Origin: Metasolibacillus sp.
GTDB lineage: Bacteria; Bacillota; Bacilli; Bacillales_A; Planococcaceae
Assembly: GCF_025291715.1 (NCBI RefSeq)
Contig: NZ_JAMBIZ010000001.1
Coordinates: 1-64,000, forward strand
Direction of reading: 5' to 3'
Length of the DNA: 64,000 nucleotides
Position numbers and translations under genes: made by a program
Shown: positions 44,973 to 53,279 of the stretch, in pieces
Layout: every line of letters starts with the position of its first letter
Numbering within the stretch: position 1 is the first letter of the stretch
Notes under the pieces: model-generated
Told to the model about the DNA's origin: nothing
Database searches by the model: none
Seen by the model: the letters and a program-made list of their open reading frames with translations, nothing else

Positions 44973-45722
44973 TTACTTTCTTACAACAAAAATTAAATGT
45001 CGCCCACAATCCCTTTGCTGGCGGTAGGAGAAGCCTTGTTCCGCATCGTATGTACAAGTACGGTCAATTTGTATATTTTCAAGTGGCACACCAGATAGCA
45101 ATAGTTGCTGCTGCACTGTCAATTGATTATCGATATGGTATTTCTGTGTTGGCTCATGGAAGTAGCTGAAATCATCCGCATAGCCAAGCGCTTGAAATTG
45201 CTCGTAAACATCCGCATCGACCTCAAAGCGTTGCTGGCTTAGCGCCATACCGATTTGTATACGCAAATCAGATGGATTGTTGCCCTCTGCGATTAATTGC
45301 TGTAGCAGCTTCACAGTAATTTCTTTCACTGTCCCTTGCCAGCCGCTATGAATAACAGCACAAAGCCCCGTAACTTCATTTGTAATAATGACAGGCACAC
45401 AATCGGCTGTAAAAATCGACAGCACGATGCCTCGCTCATATGTATAAAGAGCATCGGTTTCTGGAAGGGCTGAAGCTTGGCTGTCTGCACCGTTACCTTT
45501 TTGCTGTGTGGTAATCTTTTGGAAGGTCGCACTATGTGTTTGCTGTGGACAAACAAAATTTTGTATAGCATAGCCGATTTCTGCTGCTAAGCGTTGCCGA
45601 TTAGTCAGTACCGCTTGCGGGTTATCCGTTGTGTAAAATGCCATATTATTCAATTCTTCATGGCTATCCTTTAATGTTATACCAGCTAAAAACTGCTCGT
45701 TATTTATATAAAATTGTATCAT
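44973..45722 (-). CDS. pgeF: Peptidoglycan editing factor PgeF (laccase-domain, YlmD-like)
   Basis: This 249-residue protein of the COG1496 family has the zinc-binding His and Cys positions CPQQTHSA (about 76-83), FTADCVPVI (about 128-136) and AVIHSGWQGT (about 146-155). It ends in RQQRDCGRHLIFVV. Members edit cell-wall precursors or act as purine nucleoside phosphorylases. GGGGTGAC lies before the ATG. It is a lone gene here rather than in the ylm cluster. Confidence 0.9.
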   Translation of the reverse strand: MIQFYINNEQFLAGITLKDSHEELNNMAFYTTDNPQAVLTNRQRLAAEIGYAIQNFVCPQQTHSATFQKITTQQKGNGADSQASALPETDALYTYERGIVLSIFTADCVPVIITNEVTGLCAVIHSGWQGTVKEITVKLLQQLIAEGNNPSDLRIQIGMALSQQRFEVDADVYEQFQALGYADDFSYFHEPTQKYHIDNQLTVQQQLLLSGVPLENIQIDRTCTYDAEQGFSYRQQRDCGRHLIFVVRK

Positions 45723-45825
45723 CGTAATGTCACCCCTTATATTTAGTGTAATGAAAATGATAAGTGATGACTAGTTATTTTTATCATTCAATCAATCAAA
45801 TCTAGCTAATAAAAGTAGGAAAAGT

Positions 45826-46109
45826 CGCAAATAAATTGAGGAAGGCGCAAATAAAACAGAGAAGTCGCAAATAAATTAAAGAAAACCGCAAATAAAATAG
45901 AGAAGTCGCAAATAAATTGAGAAAAACGCCAATAAACTAGAGAAAGCCGCAAATAAATCGAGAGAACCGCAAATAAAACAGAGAAGTCGCAAATAAGTCG
46001 AGAAAAGCGCAAATAAAATAGAGAAGTCGCAAATAAATTGAGAAAAACGCCAATAAACTAGAGAAAGCCGCAAATAAATTGAGAAATTCGCCAATAAATC
46101 AAAGAAAAC
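45826..46109. repeat. Phased repeat array 3: fourteen units at 20-21 bp
   Basis: CGCAAATAA or CGCCAATAA begins units at 45826, 45846, 45866, 45887, 45907, 45927, 45948, 45968, 45988, 46008, 46028, 46048, 46069 and 46089. Units 4-6 and 10-12 are identical in order, so a 121-bp block was duplicated. It fills the gap between two minus-strand genes. Long open frames across it are only an effect of the period. Confidence 0.92.
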
Positions 46110-46179
46110 CGAACTATTAAAGAGCATTTTGCGATGGTCTCTTCAATAGTTCAGCTTTTGATTAATGCCTAAGCTTTTC

Positions 46180-46782
46180 TTAGTTTTCTACAGTCATATT
46201 CTTTTTAGCTAATTGAGCTGTTGCAGCATCATAGCTGTTTTTAATTAAATGCTCCAATATGTTTTCTTTTGTAATAATAGGCATCATAATTTTGACGATA
46301 GCTGCCTGATCTTCAACAAACTTGCGTACTGCATCTTCCTCTTTTGTGTGCATTTCAAAATAGCTGCGTTGGCGATTGCGAATAATAATATCCTGACGCG
46401 CCTCTGCAATTAAAATGTCAGCGAGCCATTGATTTAAAGCCTCTGCAAGATAGATCGCTGTTGCAAAATGTAGCTCGGCAGCTGCATCTGGATATGTTTT
46501 AATAAATTTAAAATAATGATCCTTTCTTAATTCATTTAAAATAATAAAATTGCTAGAATAATAGAGCGTTTTTTCAGCCGCTTCCAAAATATTATATTCA
46601 TCGGGCTGAAGCAATAGCCAAATATTAAATGCACTGATGCAAACATCATCAGGCGTTACGATGCCTATTTGCGGAACTGTGTGAAATTGCGAAAATTGAT
46701 TTGCTAATGCTTTGAATTCATTGACTAATACGTCATCTTTTAAAAATAATAAGCTTTTCTCTGCTGTAATGGTCTCAAACAA
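46180..46782 (-). CDS. Cytosolic hypothetical protein
   Basis: I do not recognise this 200-residue helical protein. There is no signal peptide or membrane segment; FNIWLLLQPDEYNILEAAEK and AIYLAEALNQWLADILIAEA suggest an all-helical fold of TetR-C-like or ferritin-like kind. It starts with TTG directly behind AGGTGAGGAAGG. It lies downstream of the tcyP terminator and upstream of the phased array. Confidence 0.6.
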   Translation of the reverse strand: MFETITAEKSLLFLKDDVLVNEFKALANQFSQFHTVPQIGIVTPDDVCISAFNIWLLLQPDEYNILEAAEKTLYYSSNFIILNELRKDHYFKFIKTYPDAAAELHFATAIYLAEALNQWLADILIAEARQDIIIRNRQRSYFEMHTKEEDAVRKFVEDQAAIVKIMMPIITKENILEHLIKNSYDAATAQLAKKNMTVEN

Positions 46783-46910
46783 CCTTCCTCACCTCGCTCC
46801 ACTTACTAATCTTTACCACTATTGTATCGTTTCCAATTTTTAATGCAATATATTTATCTGCAATCAGTAGAAAACTCCTAGCATGATGACATACTTTCGT
46901 GAAAATGCGA

Positions 46911-46955
46911 AAAGCTGTCAGAAAAGTCCTGCATAAGCATGCTTCTCTGACAGCC
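46911..46955 (-). terminator. tcyP terminator
   Basis: On the minus strand GGCTGTCAGAGAAG pairs with CTTTTCTGACAGCTT across a loop of about 15 bases and is followed by TTTTC. Confidence 0.65.
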
Positions 46956-46961
46956 TGTTAT

Positions 46962-47033
46962 TTATCATGATTCAGCAGAAAACGATTCCCTTCATTCAAT
47001 GAATGTTCAAACACCTACTGAATTCTAATAAAG
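46962..47033 (+). repeat. Structured intergenic repeat, partial copy C
   Basis: TTTATCATGATTCAGCAGAAAA at its left and CAAACACCTACTGAATTCTAATAAAG at its right match the two arms of copy B (31812-31914). The GGCGGATGTCA and GCCGAGGCGTAA blocks are missing. It ends exactly at the tcyP 3' end. Confidence 0.6.
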
Positions 47034-47034
47034 C

Positions 47035-48426
47035 TTAAGCATCGATTAATTGTTTAGTTGAAGAAGGTGTGTCATAAACCTCTTTATCAAGCTCTCCCGT
47101 CACACGAGCTGTTGTTACACCCGCTGTCATAGAGCCGCTAACATTCAATGCTGTACGTCCCATATCGATTAATGGCTCCACAGAAATTAATACACCTGCT
47201 AGGGCAATTGGTAAATCAAGAGCAGATAGCACTAAAATAGCTGCGAATGTTGCACCACCACCAACACCTGCTACACCGAATGAGCTAATCGCAACGACAA
47301 TAATAACGGTTGCAATAAAGCTAGGGCTTAATGGATTAATGCCGACAGTTGGGGCAATCATAACCGCAAGCATAGCAGGGTAGACACCTGCACAGCCATT
47401 TTGCCCAATCGATAAGCCAAATGAAGCGGAGAAATTGGCAATCCCTTCAGGTACACCTAGACGCGATGTTTGTGTTTGAATATTTAATGGTAAAGCACCT
47501 GCACTTGTACGTGAAGTAAAGGCAAACAATAATGTTTCAGCTGATTTTTTCACATATGTCACAGGATTTAAGCCTGTTAATGTAATGATAAGTAAATGAA
47601 TGATAAAGACAACAAGCAGTGCGACATATGATGCAATAACGAACTTTCCTAAATTATAAATTGCACCATAATCACTTGTTGCTACTGTACGTGCCATAAT
47701 CGCTAAAATGCCATACGGAGTCAAGCGAAGCACGATGCGTACAACACCCATAATTAAGGCATAAATTGCGTCAATGCCTTTTTTAATCGTTGCGGCCATT
47801 TCCTGCTCTTTACGTGCAACAGATAAATAAGCGAAGCCTAAAAATGCTGAGAAAATAACCACAGCGATTGTTGAAGTGGAGCGAGCCCCTGTTAAATCAG
47901 CAAATGGATTCGCTGGGAATAACTCGATAATTTGCTGTGGTAATGATGCCGCAGCTAATGTTTCAGAGCGCTCTACTAACGCTTCACCGCGAGCCAGCTC
48001 TTCATCACCTTGTAAAATTTGTGTTGCATCTAAATCAAAAATAGCTGTTGTTGTAATGCCGATTGCAGCCGAAATAGCCGTTGTACCGATTAAAATGGCT
48101 AAAATTAAAGCTGCCATTTTACCGAAGTTTTTGCCTACCTTCATTTTTGTAAAGGCAACTAAAATGGAAATGAAGACAAGTGGCATTGCAATCATTTGCA
48201 ATAGCTTCACATAGCCTGTGCCGATAATGTTGTACCAAGGTACCGTGTTAGTAAGCTCTTCAGCGCCAGCGCCATAAATAAATTGCAGTGCAGCCCCTAA
48301 TAAAATACCTAAGCCTAATGCGATAAAGACGCGTGTTGAAAATTTAACATGTTTTTTCTTTAAGGCATATAAAACACCGATAAAAGCAATAAGTACGATG
48401 ACATTCAATAATACGATGAAATCCAT
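47035..48426 (-). CDS. tcyP: L-cystine/dicarboxylate-family symporter, TcyP-like
   Basis: This 463-residue sodium- or proton-driven symporter belongs to the glutamate/aspartate symporter family, and its overall sequence is closest to B. subtilis TcyP (L-cystine uptake). FTSRTSAGALPLNIQTQT (hairpin 1) and SFGLSIGQNGCAGVYPAML are typical of cystine carriers, while GVAGVGGGATFAAILVLSAL and SVEPLIDMGRTALNVSGS form hairpin 2 and helix 8. Start 48426 follows AGGAGG. The substrate is inferred from family resemblance. Confidence 0.88.
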   Translation of the reverse strand: MDFIVLLNVIVLIAFIGVLYALKKKHVKFSTRVFIALGLGILLGAALQFIYGAGAEELTNTVPWYNIIGTGYVKLLQMIAMPLVFISILVAFTKMKVGKNFGKMAALILAILIGTTAISAAIGITTTAIFDLDATQILQGDEELARGEALVERSETLAAASLPQQIIELFPANPFADLTGARSTSTIAVVIFSAFLGFAYLSVARKEQEMAATIKKGIDAIYALIMGVVRIVLRLTPYGILAIMARTVATSDYGAIYNLGKFVIASYVALLVVFIIHLLIITLTGLNPVTYVKKSAETLLFAFTSRTSAGALPLNIQTQTSRLGVPEGIANFSASFGLSIGQNGCAGVYPAMLAVMIAPTVGINPLSPSFIATVIIVVAISSFGVAGVGGGATFAAILVLSALDLPIALAGVLISVEPLIDMGRTALNVSGSMTAGVTTARVTGELDKEVYDTPSSTKQLIDA

Positions 48427-48564
48427 AAATGATATCCTCCTAGATAAGTAGTTAGCATATTGTATTCTATTCTTATAAAACATATTAGTCAAGTGGGTAT
48501 TTAAATTTTATTAAAAAAATTTCGCACCAATCATGTATACTAAGAACATAGGGAGTGAATAGTA

Positions 48565-49251
48565 TTGAAGCTTGAGCAATTATTTTATCGTGGGCAGCTC
48601 CATGCATGCTTTCAATTGGCACAACAACAAACTGATTCGTCATTTGCTACACAGGTGATTGCCCTATATGAGCGCTATCAGCTAGGAAATATTCCTTGTT
48701 ATACAGCATATGAGCCGCAATCGCTTGAGCGAGCAGATGAAACATATGCGGAGCAAGATGAAGTTTTAGCCATTCGTGCAATAAAAGATGAACAGCAATT
48801 TGCAGTGCGTACACGCCAGCTAGAGGAAATAGCGCGTACAGGTACTAGTGAAGAGCGAGCACAGTCTTTTTTCACACAGGCACAGCTGTTTTTATATGCG
48901 CATCATTATAATGAAAGCGTGCATTGTTTCCTACAGGCTGTCAAATGCCAGCCGAATAAGGCACTATATTACGGATTAGCCGCACAAACGATGCAACGCT
49001 TAGACTATACGCCGTTTGAAATATTAGGCTACTTAGAGCGAGCTATTGATTTGGATGATAAAAATGCCCGCTGGTATTGGAATCGAGCCCTTGTTTTAAT
49101 GGAGCTCTACAAAGACTTGCAGCAGGATGCTTTTTTAGAGCAGGCACTCATTGCATTAGAGCAGGCGCAAAGCTCTTGCCGTACAGAGCAAAAATCGCTA
49201 AGAGCTGCCATTGAAAATACAGTGGAAAACATGAGAGAATATATTTTTTGA
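48565..49251 (+). CDS. TPR-like helical repeat protein
   Basis: This 228-residue cytosolic protein has about three to four TPR-like helix pairs in its C-terminal half: AQLFLYAHHYNESVHCFLQA, then KALYYGLAAQTMQRL and WYWNRALVLMELYKD. The first 90 residues look different and are not assigned. It starts with TTG after GGGAGTG. It is followed closely by an unknown gene, a lipase-like gene and a HIT gene on the same strand, probably one operon. Confidence 0.65.
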   Translation: MKLEQLFYRGQLHACFQLAQQQTDSSFATQVIALYERYQLGNIPCYTAYEPQSLERADETYAEQDEVLAIRAIKDEQQFAVRTRQLEEIARTGTSEERAQSFFTQAQLFLYAHHYNESVHCFLQAVKCQPNKALYYGLAAQTMQRLDYTPFEILGYLERAIDLDDKNARWYWNRALVLMELYKDLQQDAFLEQALIALEQAQSSCRTEQKSLRAAIENTVENMREYIF

Positions 49252-49272
49252 ATAAAAGGAGTGTCAAATAGA

Positions 49273-49833
49273 GTGAAAACACAGCAAGAAATCAACAGCT
49301 ATATTGAGCAATTAATGTTTTTGCTAACAGAAAAAGCAAATGCGGCACAATTTGAAAAAACGATTAAGCAAAATCTCGCAACAAAAAAACAATCGGCAAC
49401 AGATGAGCAAGACTTTTTTGATCGCCTGATGTTAAACATCACCTATTTTGTCGAAAATAAAGCAGCATGGGTCAAAATTTTAAAGGATACATACGGACAA
49501 AGAAAGGTGCCAGCCATTTCGTACATTGAAAGTGAATCGCTTGCACAGCAAATGCGTATTCGCCAATTTGTATCAGAAAAAATGGATGATTATACGAAAA
49601 TGTTCCATAGTCAATATAAAGCGCTAAATGTGACAGAGGAGGCGGTTGTTTATGATTATGCATATGCCTCTGTGGAGCATGCGCTACGCTTTGACTTTTT
49701 AACCTATTTAACAATGCAGCCACAGGCAAGCACCATCCTAGATGGAGACTTTGAGGAAACATTGCGCATATTAGAAGGCTACATTGCCTATTATGCAGAT
49801 CAATTTGTTAATCAAATGGAATTAATGGAATAG
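49273..49833 (+). CDS. Helical hypothetical protein
   Basis: This 186-residue cytosolic protein is all-helical, with charged N-terminus (TQQEINSYIEQLMFLLTEKA) and a C-terminal part resembling the ligand half of TetR-type proteins, but without a DNA-binding HTH. I start at GTG 49273 behind AAAAGGAG; the GTG at 49261 falls within that RBS. The function is unknown. It lies between the TPR-like gene and the lipase-like gene, 12 bases before the latter. Confidence 0.6.
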   Translation: MKTQQEINSYIEQLMFLLTEKANAAQFEKTIKQNLATKKQSATDEQDFFDRLMLNITYFVENKAAWVKILKDTYGQRKVPAISYIESESLAQQMRIRQFVSEKMDDYTKMFHSQYKALNVTEEAVVYDYAYASVEHALRFDFLTYLTMQPQASTILDGDFEETLRILEGYIAYYADQFVNQMELME

Positions 49834-49845
49834 GAGAGCAGCATC

Positions 49846-50466
49846 ATGAAATCACCGTATATATTTACACATAAAGCGCCAAAGGAAGCAGGCGAAAAGC
49901 CAGCCATCTTTTTATTGCATGGTCTAGGAAGCAACGAGCAGGATTTATTACAGCTTGTAGAGGAGCTACCGTTCGATTGTCACATTTTTAGTTTACGTGG
50001 ACCGATTGAACATCCGCCAGGCTATGCCTTTTATACATTTGAAGAGGAGGGACAGCCCAATCAAGCCATTTTTGATCAAGTGGTGCAATTTACAAAGCTC
50101 TTTATTGAAGAAGCGATTGCTGAGTTTGCGTTGAAACAGGACGAGCTCTATGTGATGGGCTTTAATCAGGGGGCGGCGATCGCACAAGCATTGACCGTTA
50201 TTATGGCAGAAACATTGCGCGGTGCTGTGGCATTAAGTGGCTTTACTCCACAATTTGTAATAGATGAATACCGCAAACTGCCGCTTAGCAATGTGCGTAT
50301 GTTTATTGGGCATGGTGAATATGACTATGTTTATCCACTTGCATGGAGCAAGGCGAGCGCAGCGTTTTTTGAGGAATACGGCGCGCATGTGACATTTAAA
50401 ACATATCCAGATGGACACGGTGTCACACCAGATGAGCTAAAAGATTTAATGGCGTGGTTTGCATGA
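49846..50466 (+). CDS. Phospholipase/carboxylesterase-family hydrolase with Asn at the nucleophile
   Basis: This 206-residue alpha/beta hydrolase is of the YpfH/carboxylesterase type: FLLHGLGSNEQDLL, SLRGP, then the nucleophile elbow GFNQGAA with Asn107 where Ser is expected. Asp160 (GEYDYVYP) and His191 (GHGVTPDEL) of the triad are conserved. The codon is AAT, so a single base (AGT to AAT) separates it from serine. It may be inactive or have another role. GGAGAGCAGC precedes the ATG. It overlaps the HIT gene by 4 bases. Confidence 0.85.
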   Translation: MKSPYIFTHKAPKEAGEKPAIFLLHGLGSNEQDLLQLVEELPFDCHIFSLRGPIEHPPGYAFYTFEEEGQPNQAIFDQVVQFTKLFIEEAIAEFALKQDELYVMGFNQGAAIAQALTVIMAETLRGAVALSGFTPQFVIDEYRKLPLSNVRMFIGHGEYDYVYPLAWSKASAAFFEEYGAHVTFKTYPDGHGVTPDELKDLMAWFA

Positions 50467-50888
50467 GCTGTCTAGGATGCCGACTAGCCAATCAACAGGC
50501 AATGGTTTATGCCGTCTTTGAGGACGAGCATGTTTGCTGTATTTTAGACCGTGATCCTTATAATGAGGGGCATGTATTAATTTTGCCCAAAAAGCATGTG
50601 CGCTATTTGGAGGAGCTAGATGCTGTAACCGCAAATGCAATAATGACAGCAGCCCAGCTTGTATCAAAAACAATCAAAGCATTATTCCAGCCTGATGGTA
50701 TCACCATCTGTCAAAATGGAGGTGCTTTTGATGATTTAGGGCATTTTCATATGCATGTTATACCGAGATATGAAGGACAAAGCTTTGCAGATTTTTTCTT
50801 AGATGATGAAGCGCCTGCTATAGATGAGGCTGCATTAGAAAAAACAAAGGGAAAGATGATTAGAGCGTCAAAAAATTTCATCATTTAA
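50463..50888 (+). CDS. HIT-family nucleotide hydrolase/transferase
   Basis: This 141-residue protein contains the histidine triad HFHMHVIPRYEG (about 96-107) and the usual RDPYNEGHVLILPKKH strand (about 30-45). An N-terminal CLGC pair may bind zinc with later residues. HIT proteins cleave AMP or similar groups from nucleotides. The ATG overlaps the TGA of the preceding hydrolase gene. It is the last gene of this cluster, before a terminator. Confidence 0.9.
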   Translation: MSCLGCRLANQQAMVYAVFEDEHVCCILDRDPYNEGHVLILPKKHVRYLEELDAVTANAIMTAAQLVSKTIKALFQPDGITICQNGGAFDDLGHFHMHVIPRYEGQSFADFFLDDEAPAIDEAALEKTKGKMIRASKNFII

Positions 50889-50896
50889 GTGCTAAA

Positions 50897-50943
50897 GAAA
50901 GCGATATTCTTCGTTAAACAAAACGAGGAATATCGCTTTTTTG
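50897..50943 (+). terminator. Terminator after the HIT gene
   Basis: AAAGCGATATTC pairs with GAATATCGCTTT with more pairing inside (CTTCGTT/AACGAGG), followed by six T residues. Confidence 0.88.
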
Positions 50944-51240
50944 TTTTTAACTGCTACGAATTTTTTGATTATTAGCATTTAATTAAAGGTGTGACAAATG
51001 CACAAGCGCCACAAATCTAGACAAATTTAACTATGATGGATTAAATCGTCTTAGACAGGAGTAGTTTGAGGATGAGATTGTATGGGTTAAGGATAAACAT
51101 ATAAGTTGCCTTTGATCACACGATTTTAGCCAGTGATAAAAAAGCCAAATTCATTTATGATACAATAAAAGATTACATAACACTATATCGTTTTTGAACA
51201 ATTAAAAGGGTATAATTAGGAATAGGAAAAGGTGGGAAGC
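50944..51240. other. Intergenic stretch with possible gene debris
   Basis: No intact gene was found. A short plus-strand frame around 51108-51200 reads FDHTILASDKKAKFIYDTIKDY and then a stop, and an adjacent frame reads EDEIVWVKDKHISC. These look like two pieces of one protein separated by a frameshift, but I cannot name the family. A purine-rich RBS for the next gene is at the right end. Confidence 0.3.
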
Positions 51241-51242
51241 AA

Positions 51243-51746
51243 ATGGGGAATATAAAGTTTAATGAGTTTATTGAAATAACAAGAAAACTAAATGAAATTG
51301 ATATTATTCCACTGTTAATGGGGTCAGTGGGCTTGGAAATTGTTACAGGAATGAGTTGGGATGCTCAAGACTTAGATATTCATGTACCTGGTGATAAAAG
51401 AGGGTGGGAAGTCCCAGCGGAATTATCTATATTTAACTGGGATCATATAATAAAAATTATGAAATCAATGGGATATAGCCTAATTAATTTGCATGAGCAT
51501 GAGTTTTCTAAAGGAGGATTCTCTGTTGAATTTGGTATTATTGACACGCTACCAGCTTTCGCAGGCATACAGTTAGAGGATTTAGTGTTGCATCAAACGG
51601 GAGAAGTAAAGTTTTATCTACTAAATCCTAAGCAATATTTAGCTGTTTACGAATCTTCGTCGAAAGATAGTTATCGAGCAAATAAAAATAATAACAAAGA
51701 TATTAAAAAAATTGATTTCTTAAAAAGTATGGTATATGCTGAATAA
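51243..51746 (+). CDS. Nucleotidyltransferase-fold-like protein
   Basis: This 167-residue protein has LLMGSVGLEIVTGMSWDAQD followed by LDIHVPGD near residues 20-45, close to the G-[GS]...D.D pattern of the minimal nucleotidyltransferase fold. It has no clear HEPN or antitoxin partner. Similar Bacillus proteins often carry misleading names, so I keep the call broad. AAAGGTGGG precedes the ATG. The next gene resembles a SUKH-type protein; the two lie together in a variable region and could be linked to defence or immunity, though this is not shown. Confidence 0.5.
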   Translation: MGNIKFNEFIEITRKLNEIDIIPLLMGSVGLEIVTGMSWDAQDLDIHVPGDKRGWEVPAELSIFNWDHIIKIMKSMGYSLINLHEHEFSKGGFSVEFGIIDTLPAFAGIQLEDLVLHQTGEVKFYLLNPKQYLAVYESSSKDSYRANKNNNKDIKKIDFLKSMVYAE

Positions 51747-51805
51747 CCATTACTAGTGATGGATGTAAATCGGGTTTTTATACAAAGAGCTAGAGGTGAT
51801 TAAAA

Positions 51806-52459
51806 ATAGAGCAGTTAAAACAAGCGATTAGAAATTTGCTACAGAAGTATTATACATATAGAGAAACGCCAGGTTTCTTTAAAAAAGAGGCGGAAATAAT
51901 GGAGTGTCCAAACAAAAGTGTGGAGGACATAAATGCCCAAATTCCATTGTCTCCTGAATTAATATATTTTTATTCACATTTTAAAATGAATGGACCTATT
52001 CGTCAGGATGGTCATCAATTACATAGGATAAGCATCGACATTGGCAGTGGCAACCTTTATTTAAGTGAGCCTGCTAATTTATATCGTCGACAATTAGGCT
52101 TTCGCTGGGTTGGTAGTAGCGCTCCGTATGAAGAAAACCCTATGTGGAATGCTTCTTGGGTAGTGATAGCAGATAAGGATGATGATCCAATTATTGTGGA
52201 TACAAGTCAAAGAAATTCACCAGTGTTAGCGAGCTACGATGCGAGCGAAGTATTTTCCATAGCGGATTCGTTAGCGCAATTTTTTGCGGCGATTACTGTT
52301 GTACTGAAAGTGTTTCATGAGCGCTTTGCAGGAGAAATAATGGATGAAGAGACTTGTGAGATTGAGGGAGAATTTCTTAGTGTGCTAACGGAAGAACTAA
52401 TGAACGTATTAAACAACAAGGAGCATGTCCAGCATTTGGTAGATTATCTATATGGCTAA
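51806..52459 (+). CDS. SMI1/KNR4 (SUKH)-like protein with an ATA start
   Basis: This roughly 217-residue protein shows SUKH-like features: LSPELIYFYSHFKMNGPI, WVVIADKDDDPIIVDTS (about 120-136), SPVLASYDASEVFSIADSL and AQFFAA. Such proteins are often immunity proteins. No ATG, GTG or TTG precedes residue 11. The frame opens after TGA (51797-51799), and ATA at 51806 is 7 nt after AGGTG, giving a natural EQLKQAIRNLLQ start. The TTG at 51836 has no RBS and would lose this helix. I place the start at ATA. Confidence 0.65.
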   Translation: MEQLKQAIRNLLQKYYTYRETPGFFKKEAEIMECPNKSVEDINAQIPLSPELIYFYSHFKMNGPIRQDGHQLHRISIDIGSGNLYLSEPANLYRRQLGFRWVGSSAPYEENPMWNASWVVIADKDDDPIIVDTSQRNSPVLASYDASEVFSIADSLAQFFAAITVVLKVFHERFAGEIMDEETCEIEGEFLSVLTEELMNVLNNKEHVQHLVDYLYG

Positions 52460-52536
52460 GTAAATATCATATTTCCTCCAACATTTGCGTAAGATGAGGG
52501 TAAGCAAGTCCATTACGCGGTCATTGGAGGAGATGT

Positions 52537-52665
52537 ATGCGCATTGATGACGAGCTGTTAGAAAGGCTCGGTGTGTATTTTGTCTATCATGAGATTTATA
52601 ATCAATATGGCATTACATTTGAGAGCTTTGTGGACAGGTGGTTGCGCGGAATATTGGACATATAA
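52537..52665 (+). CDS. Small protein of 42 residues
   Basis: GGAGGAGATGT is followed by an ATG and a frame encoding MRIDDELLERLGVYFVYHEI and then YNQYGITFESFVDRWLRGIL. The excellent RBS, the balanced amino acid makeup and a terminator that starts at the stop codon argue for a real gene. Two amphipathic helices are likely; the function is unknown. Confidence 0.6.
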   Translation: MRIDDELLERLGVYFVYHEIYNQYGITFESFVDRWLRGILDI

Positions 52666-52696
52666 AAAGCTGTCGGGGTGAAATCCGACAGCTTTT
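52664..52696. terminator. Bidirectional terminator
   Basis: AAAAGCTGTCGG pairs with CCGACAGCTTTT over 8 bases, between the small gene and the convergent yqfW-like gene. Confidence 0.85.
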
Positions 52697-52700
52697 GAGG

Positions 52701-53279
52701 TTATTCAAAGTTTTTGCGAATCCAGTCATTTGCTTCAAGCCAATTGTTGACACGAATGACTTTCTTCGGTGTGGCAAGCCTATTGTAAGGTGTATCGAAT
52801 AAAATAACAGGGATGTCTAATTCCTCTGCTAGCATTACCGCATTGTCATGTTTGTCTTCAAAGAAGGCATCAACAGCATGCTGCTTGGCTGCTGCCAGTT
52901 TATTATGGCTGCCAATCAGTTCGATATAGTCATATGGAACTTGATGCTCATCAAACCAATGTTTTGTAATATCTAAAACATTTTCGCCGCGCGCCGAAAT
53001 ATAAAACAATTCGTAGCGATTTTGCCAATCATTTAAAATGGCTTGCGCATTGTCTGCTAATTTACTTGCCGCATAAAGACGGGGCTCATTCGTTGTAAAC
53101 CAATGAGCAAACTCTGCTCGATCGACAGGGTGCGGAAAGGCACTTAAAAAATCATATTCTACGACATCATCGAGTGTAATATTGACATTATACGCCTCGT
53201 TAATATGTGGAATCAGCGTTGCTGGGCAAGTTACTGTGCCATCGATATCAATGCCGAACCTTGCTTTTTTGTTCATCAT
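52701..53279 (-). CDS. yqfW: Putative nucleotidase, HAD superfamily (YqfW-like)
   Basis: This 192-residue HAD-fold protein has motif [10 protein letters not shown] (about 8-16), motif II YISARG (about 93-98) and acidic motif [13 protein letters not shown] (about 136-146). It fits the 5'-nucleotidase type C group, and its position upstream of zur/ispG in Bacilli supports YqfW. The substrate is not known. It overlaps ispG by 4 bases and would be translated with it. Confidence 0.85.
   Translation of the reverse strand: MMNKKARFGIDIDGTVTCPATLIPHINEAYNVNITLDDVVEYDFLSAFPHPVDRAEFAHWFTTNEPRLYAASKLADNAQAILNDWQNRYELFYISARGENVLDITKHWFDEHQVPYDYIELIGSHNKLAAAKQHAVDAFFEDKHDNAVMLAEELDIPVILFDTPYNRLATPKKVIRVNNWLEANDWIRKNFE

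Noticed and set aside
45826..46109. A CRISPR array
   Set aside because: Repeats are 8-11 bp cores with about 10 bp between them; no 25-35 bp repeats with unique spacers and no cas genes.
45806..46127. Two overlapping minus-strand frames with a repeating RLICDFSVLF-type peptide
   Set aside because: They only reflect the 20-21 bp array read in a frame without stops; no RBS and no protein-like makeup.
46970..47033. A second terminator for tcyP
   Set aside because: The sequence matches the arms of the structured repeat family instead; a better terminator lies at 46911-46955.
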